A stretch of DNA of 64,000 nt from Chitinophaga varians (GTDB taxonomy: Bacteria > Bacteroidota > Bacteroidia > Chitinophagales > Chitinophagaceae), in contig NZ_JACVFB010000007.1 in assembly GCF_014529945.1 (NCBI RefSeq), positions 1 through 64,000 of the forward strand, given 5' to 3'. The position numbers were made by a program, and so were the translations under genes. The notes under the pieces are model-generated. The model was given only the letters and a program-made list of their open reading frames with translations. It ran no database searches and was not told where the DNA came from. Below, piece after piece: positions 61,239 through 64,000 of this stretch (positions are counted from its first letter, which is position 1; each line of letters starts with the position of its first letter).

Positions 61239-62120
61239 GTGATGAAAAAGCGCGCATTGCGGCCGGTTTCTGAATATAACAGCCAATTAAAGCTAAAGGG
61301 ATTCAACGCTTTTGCTATTGAGGCGGACTCCAACGCAACCCGTATCTACAGCAGAAAGGACTTTTTTAAAATTTGCCTGACAACCGGCAAGAGTGCCATA
61401 CATTACGCAGACCGTACTTTTGAAACGGAGGGCACCATCTTGTTCTTTGGCAATCCTCATATTCCCTACTCCTGGGAAACACTTTCCACCACTTACGTAG
61501 GCTATACCTGCCTGTTCTCTGAAGCGTTTCTCAACAGGTCAGAACGAAATGAAAGTCTACAAAGCTCCCCCTTTTTCAAAATCGGAGGTACGCCCGTCTT
61601 AAGTATCAGCGAAGAACAACGGTTGTATCTCAATAGCATCTTCCAGAAAATGATGATTGAGCAACAAAGTCAATACCAGTATAAGGACGACCTGATACGC
61701 AATTATATTCATTTAATCATCCACGAAGCCCTGAAACTGCAGCCCACAGAGCATATCCACCAACATAACAATGCCACCTCCCGTCTTACTGCCGTATTTC
61801 TGGAACTGCTGGAACGACAATTTCCGATCGAAAGCACTGATTTCCCGCTACAACTGAAAACAGCCGGGGACTACGCCCGCCATTTACATGTACACGTTAA
61901 TTATCTGAACCGGGCGATAAAAGAAGTAACCGGCAAATCTACCACCACCCATATCACAGAGCGTATTATCAGCGAGGCCAAAGCGCTGCTGCTACATACC
62001 AACTGGAACATTGCCGATATTGCCTACGCACTCGGTTTTGAATACCCTACCTATTTCAACAACTTTTTTAAACGGCTCACCGGTACCAACCCCACCTCCT
62101 TCCGGGAACAGGAAGTTTGA
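61239..62120 (+). CDS. AraC-family transcription regulator
   Basis: 293 residues. A cupin-like sensor (about 20-130, ILFFGNPHIPYSWETLS) is followed by the AraC DNA-binding domain: HLHVHVNYLNRAIKEVTG, then HTNWNIADIAYALGFEYPTY and FNNFFKRLTGTNPTSFR. It lies 106 bases ahead of the cupin gene (62227) and reads in the same direction, so it may regulate the cupin and acetyltransferase genes. Confidence 0.9.
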   Translation: MMKKRALRPVSEYNSQLKLKGFNAFAIEADSNATRIYSRKDFFKICLTTGKSAIHYADRTFETEGTILFFGNPHIPYSWETLSTTYVGYTCLFSEAFLNRSERNESLQSSPFFKIGGTPVLSISEEQRLYLNSIFQKMMIEQQSQYQYKDDLIRNYIHLIIHEALKLQPTEHIHQHNNATSRLTAVFLELLERQFPIESTDFPLQLKTAGDYARHLHVHVNYLNRAIKEVTGKSTTTHITERIISEAKALLLHTNWNIADIAYALGFEYPTYFNNFFKRLTGTNPTSFREQEV

Positions 62121-62226
62121 ATTTCTTAATTTTTGGTTTGACAATCTTTAACAAAGCGCCTCCCCTGCGTGTTAGCTTTGTGTCCTGTATTATAACCCAT
62201 ACGGGCATGAAAGCAAATACAATACA

Positions 62227-62622
62227 ATGAACATTACAAAAGCAGGAGAAAGGCCCTCCGTTAAAGGCCCGGACGACTGGTTTACAGGAGCCGTAAGAAT
62301 AGACCCCCTTTTTGACCCCAATGCCGCAAGGCGCGGAGCCGCCGCCAGCGTGACATTTGAACCGGGAGCAAGAACAGCCTGGCATACTCACCCGCTTGGA
62401 CAAACACTGATTGTAACAGCCGGCTGTGGATGGGCTCAACGGGAAGGTGGCCCTATAGAAACGATCCGTCCCGGCGACGTGATCTGGTTTGAGCCTCATG
62501 AAAAGCACTGGCATGGCGCCACCGCCACTACCGGGATGACCCATATTGCCATTCAGGAGAGCCTGGACGGTAAAGTGGTGGATTGGCTGGAGCAGGTAAC
62601 AGATCAGCAGTATAAAGGATAA
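62227..62622 (+). CDS. Cupin-domain protein
   Basis: 131 residues forming a single cupin: motif 1 around GARTAWHTHPLGQTLIVTAG (His-x-His and Gln) and motif 2 around GDVIWFEPHEKHWHGA (His). This layout resembles (R)-mandelonitrile-lyase-like and gentisate-type small cupins that bind one metal. Enzyme activity is not predictable from the sequence. It is ten bases ahead of the acetyltransferase gene, so the two probably form an operon. Confidence 0.88.
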   Translation: MNITKAGERPSVKGPDDWFTGAVRIDPLFDPNAARRGAAASVTFEPGARTAWHTHPLGQTLIVTAGCGWAQREGGPIETIRPGDVIWFEPHEKHWHGATATTGMTHIAIQESLDGKVVDWLEQVTDQQYKG

Positions 62623-62632
62623 TAACAACAGC

Positions 62633-63235
62633 ATGCAAGACATTAAACAGGACATTCTCTCCAGGCTGAGAGCCGGGGAGCCCATCCGGCTGGATGACCC
62701 CGAATACCATAAAATACAAACAATTGTTGACCGTACCATTCAACTATCATCAGCACTGAATACGGCTGCCACTATTCCCGAAATACGCAGCCATCTAAGT
62801 ACGATTACCAGTCAGGCTATTGACGAAAGCACCACCGTGTTTGCACCTTTCTTTACCAATTTCGGCCGGTTCATCCGACTGGGCAGGCGGGTATTTATCA
62901 ATCATGCCTGTTCTTTTCTGGACATGGGAGGCATTACCGTTGAAGACGATGTGCTCATCGGCCCTAAGGTGAACCTGATCACCGAAAACCACCCCCTAAC
63001 TCCTGCCGACAGGAAAGCGCTGGTGACAAAACCGATCCTGATAAAACGCAACGCCTGGATTGGCGCCGCCGCTACTATCCTGCCTGGTGTGACCATCGGA
63101 GAGAACGCCGTTGTGGCAGCAGGATCAGTTGTTTCAAAAGATGTTCCGGACAATGTAGTGGTTGCCGGCGTACCGGCAAAAATCATCAAGACGATTACAC
63201 CTGAGAGCAAAAGCAGTATTAAGCCAGATAGATAG
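62633..63235 (+). CDS. Left-handed beta-helix acetyltransferase (maltose/galactoside type)
   Basis: 200 residues. The N-terminal helical part (RLDDPEYHKIQTIVDRTIQL) is followed by hexapeptide repeats (GGITVEDDVLIGPKVNLIT, then AWIGAAATILPGVTIGENAV and VVAAGSVVSKDVPDN) and ends with the usual VVAGVPAKIIK. Family members move acetyl groups from acetyl-CoA to sugars. The conserved active-site His is probably in ITENHP. It is linked to the cupin and AraC genes. Confidence 0.92.
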   Translation: MQDIKQDILSRLRAGEPIRLDDPEYHKIQTIVDRTIQLSSALNTAATIPEIRSHLSTITSQAIDESTTVFAPFFTNFGRFIRLGRRVFINHACSFLDMGGITVEDDVLIGPKVNLITENHPLTPADRKALVTKPILIKRNAWIGAAATILPGVTIGENAVVAAGSVVSKDVPDNVVVAGVPAKIIKTITPESKSSIKPDR

Positions 63236-63270
63236 TTGCCCCACACCACACCGCGTGCAGCAACACCTGT

Positions 63271-63636
63271 CTACTTTTCCAATGTCTGGAAGAGTTTGGC
63301 GATAACCTTCCATTCACCTTTAATTTTGATCAATGAATGGTAATCCACGCCATCCTTTCCGGCAGCATTATTTTCATATTCCAGGCGGGCCAAAGCTATG
63401 TTTTCCGATTTGTGCAACACTTCAACACGCGCCTTGAGGTGGGGCGCAGATCCATGCCTGGCGACAGAATCATACAGATTGGCGATGCCTCCTTCGATAA
63501 GATGCTGATCCCAGTATCCATACATAATAGCGTCGCGATGAAATGTCTTTTGCAGTTGTTCTATACTTCCAGCTCTTAATGCTGCTGCATAGTTTTCCAA
63601 TACGGATATTATTTCGCTGTCCTGACTGTATTCCAT
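63271..63636 (-). CDS. SnoaL/NTF2-like protein
   Basis: 121 residues with the nuclear-transport-factor-2 fold pattern: ISVLENYAAALRAGSIEQLQ, FHRDAIMYGYWDQ and a terminal strand KGEWKVIAKLFQ. Members include polyketide cyclases, isomerases and stress proteins. No catalytic assignment is possible. It is 140 bases from the AraC gene (63777) on the same strand and may be its target. Confidence 0.85.
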   Translation of the reverse strand: MEYSQDSEIISVLENYAAALRAGSIEQLQKTFHRDAIMYGYWDQHLIEGGIANLYDSVARHGSAPHLKARVEVLHKSENIALARLEYENNAAGKDGVDYHSLIKIKGEWKVIAKLFQTLEK

Positions 63637-63776
63637 GTTCTTTGATTGATTATTCAGGATATAAAGGTATGGGAGATGCGTATCCTTTGTTTTTCCAAAG
63701 CGTCCAGATTATTTTTCTATTTGGTCCATTTTTGACAACTGCATTCCGGGGAAAGTAGTGTGACGGCTATCAGTTG

Positions 63777-64000
63777 CTAGTGGCGATAAAATGATGGAGG
63801 ATTTCCATGGTATTCCTTAAATATTCTCGAAAAATGCGACATATTCTCAAAGCCCAGAGAGAAACATATATCCGATACCGGTAGGCGGGTTGTTTCGAGC
63901 ATCGCCTTTGCTTTCTCTAAGCGTTTCTTCCGCATCCATTCCGCGGGGGGCATGCTATAAGCTGCCTGGAAATCCCGTTTAAAACTGGAAAGGCTTCTTC
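63777..64000 (-). CDS. Partial AraC-family regulator (C-terminal end)
   Basis: Only the last 74 codons are inside the window; the gene enters from the right edge. They cover the second half of an AraC DNA-binding domain: FKRDFQAAYSMPPAEWMRKK, then PVSDICFSLGFENMSHFSRI and FKEYHGNPPSFYRH. It would be transcribed leftwards toward the SnoaL-like gene. Confidence 0.88.
   Translation of the reverse strand, partial: RSLSSFKRDFQAAYSMPPAEWMRKKRLEKAKAMLETTRLPVSDICFSLGFENMSHFSRIFKEYHGNPPSFYRH

Overview
The window looks like chromosomal DNA of a glycan-degrading Bacteroidota, most likely a Chitinophaga-type organism (inferred from gene content, not from a marker gene). Evidence for this: SusC/SusD pairs, ECF sigma/FecR pairs with DUF4974 tails, many DUF-type lipoproteins with short lipoboxes, few Shine-Dalgarno sequences, and TAnnTTTG-type -7 boxes. 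No rRNA, tRNA or CRISPR array was seen. The window cuts a gene at each end.

Layout. 1-2.9 kb holds a partial GH110-like glycosidase, a discoidin lipoprotein, a truncated M43 protease with a tandem duplication at its start, and an IS5-type transposase remnant. 2.97-13.9 kb is a polysaccharide utilisation locus read leftwards: ECF sigma, FecR, SusC, SusD, DUF3823 lipoprotein, GH20 hexosaminidase and a heparan-glucosaminide-acetyltransferase-like membrane protein. A divergent GH65 enzyme follows at 14.3-16.4 kb. 16.8-21.05 kb is a second sigma/FecR/TonB-receptor set, followed by a CzcBAC-type metal efflux operon and a small beta-barrel (21.5-27.7 kb). A decayed group II intron sits directly behind that operon. 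28-36 kb carries small exported proteins, two divergent paralogous amidohydrolases (one exported, one cytosolic), an AraC regulator, and an HYC_CC_PP/DUF2911/PepSY cluster.

36.3-41.6 kb is the most unusual respiratory region. It has two adjacent membrane proteins that each join a CydA-like membrane part to a C-terminal cytochrome c domain, an AraC regulator with two overlooked tiny membrane proteins, and a SCO copper chaperone overlapping a small membrane protein. The SCO operon and the cytochrome operon share an identical 14-base promoter segment. 41.7-47 kb has an SDR/ECF sigma/DUF3237 operon, an AraC gene and an NmrA-type protein. 47.3-55.0 kb is one large NRPS gene (C-A-T-C-A-T-C) without thioesterase or nearby partner genes. 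It is followed by a serine hydrolase with five BTRD1 repeats, a propeller lipoprotein, an ABC-F ATPase with TetR, and an AraC/cupin/acetyltransferase/SnoaL region (58.9-64 kb).

The best candidates for undescribed biology are the paired CydA-like/cytochrome c proteins with their satellites, the orphan NRPS with a terminal condensation domain, the SDR-sigma-DUF3237 operon, and the overlapping nine-residue upstream frame at the ABC-F start.
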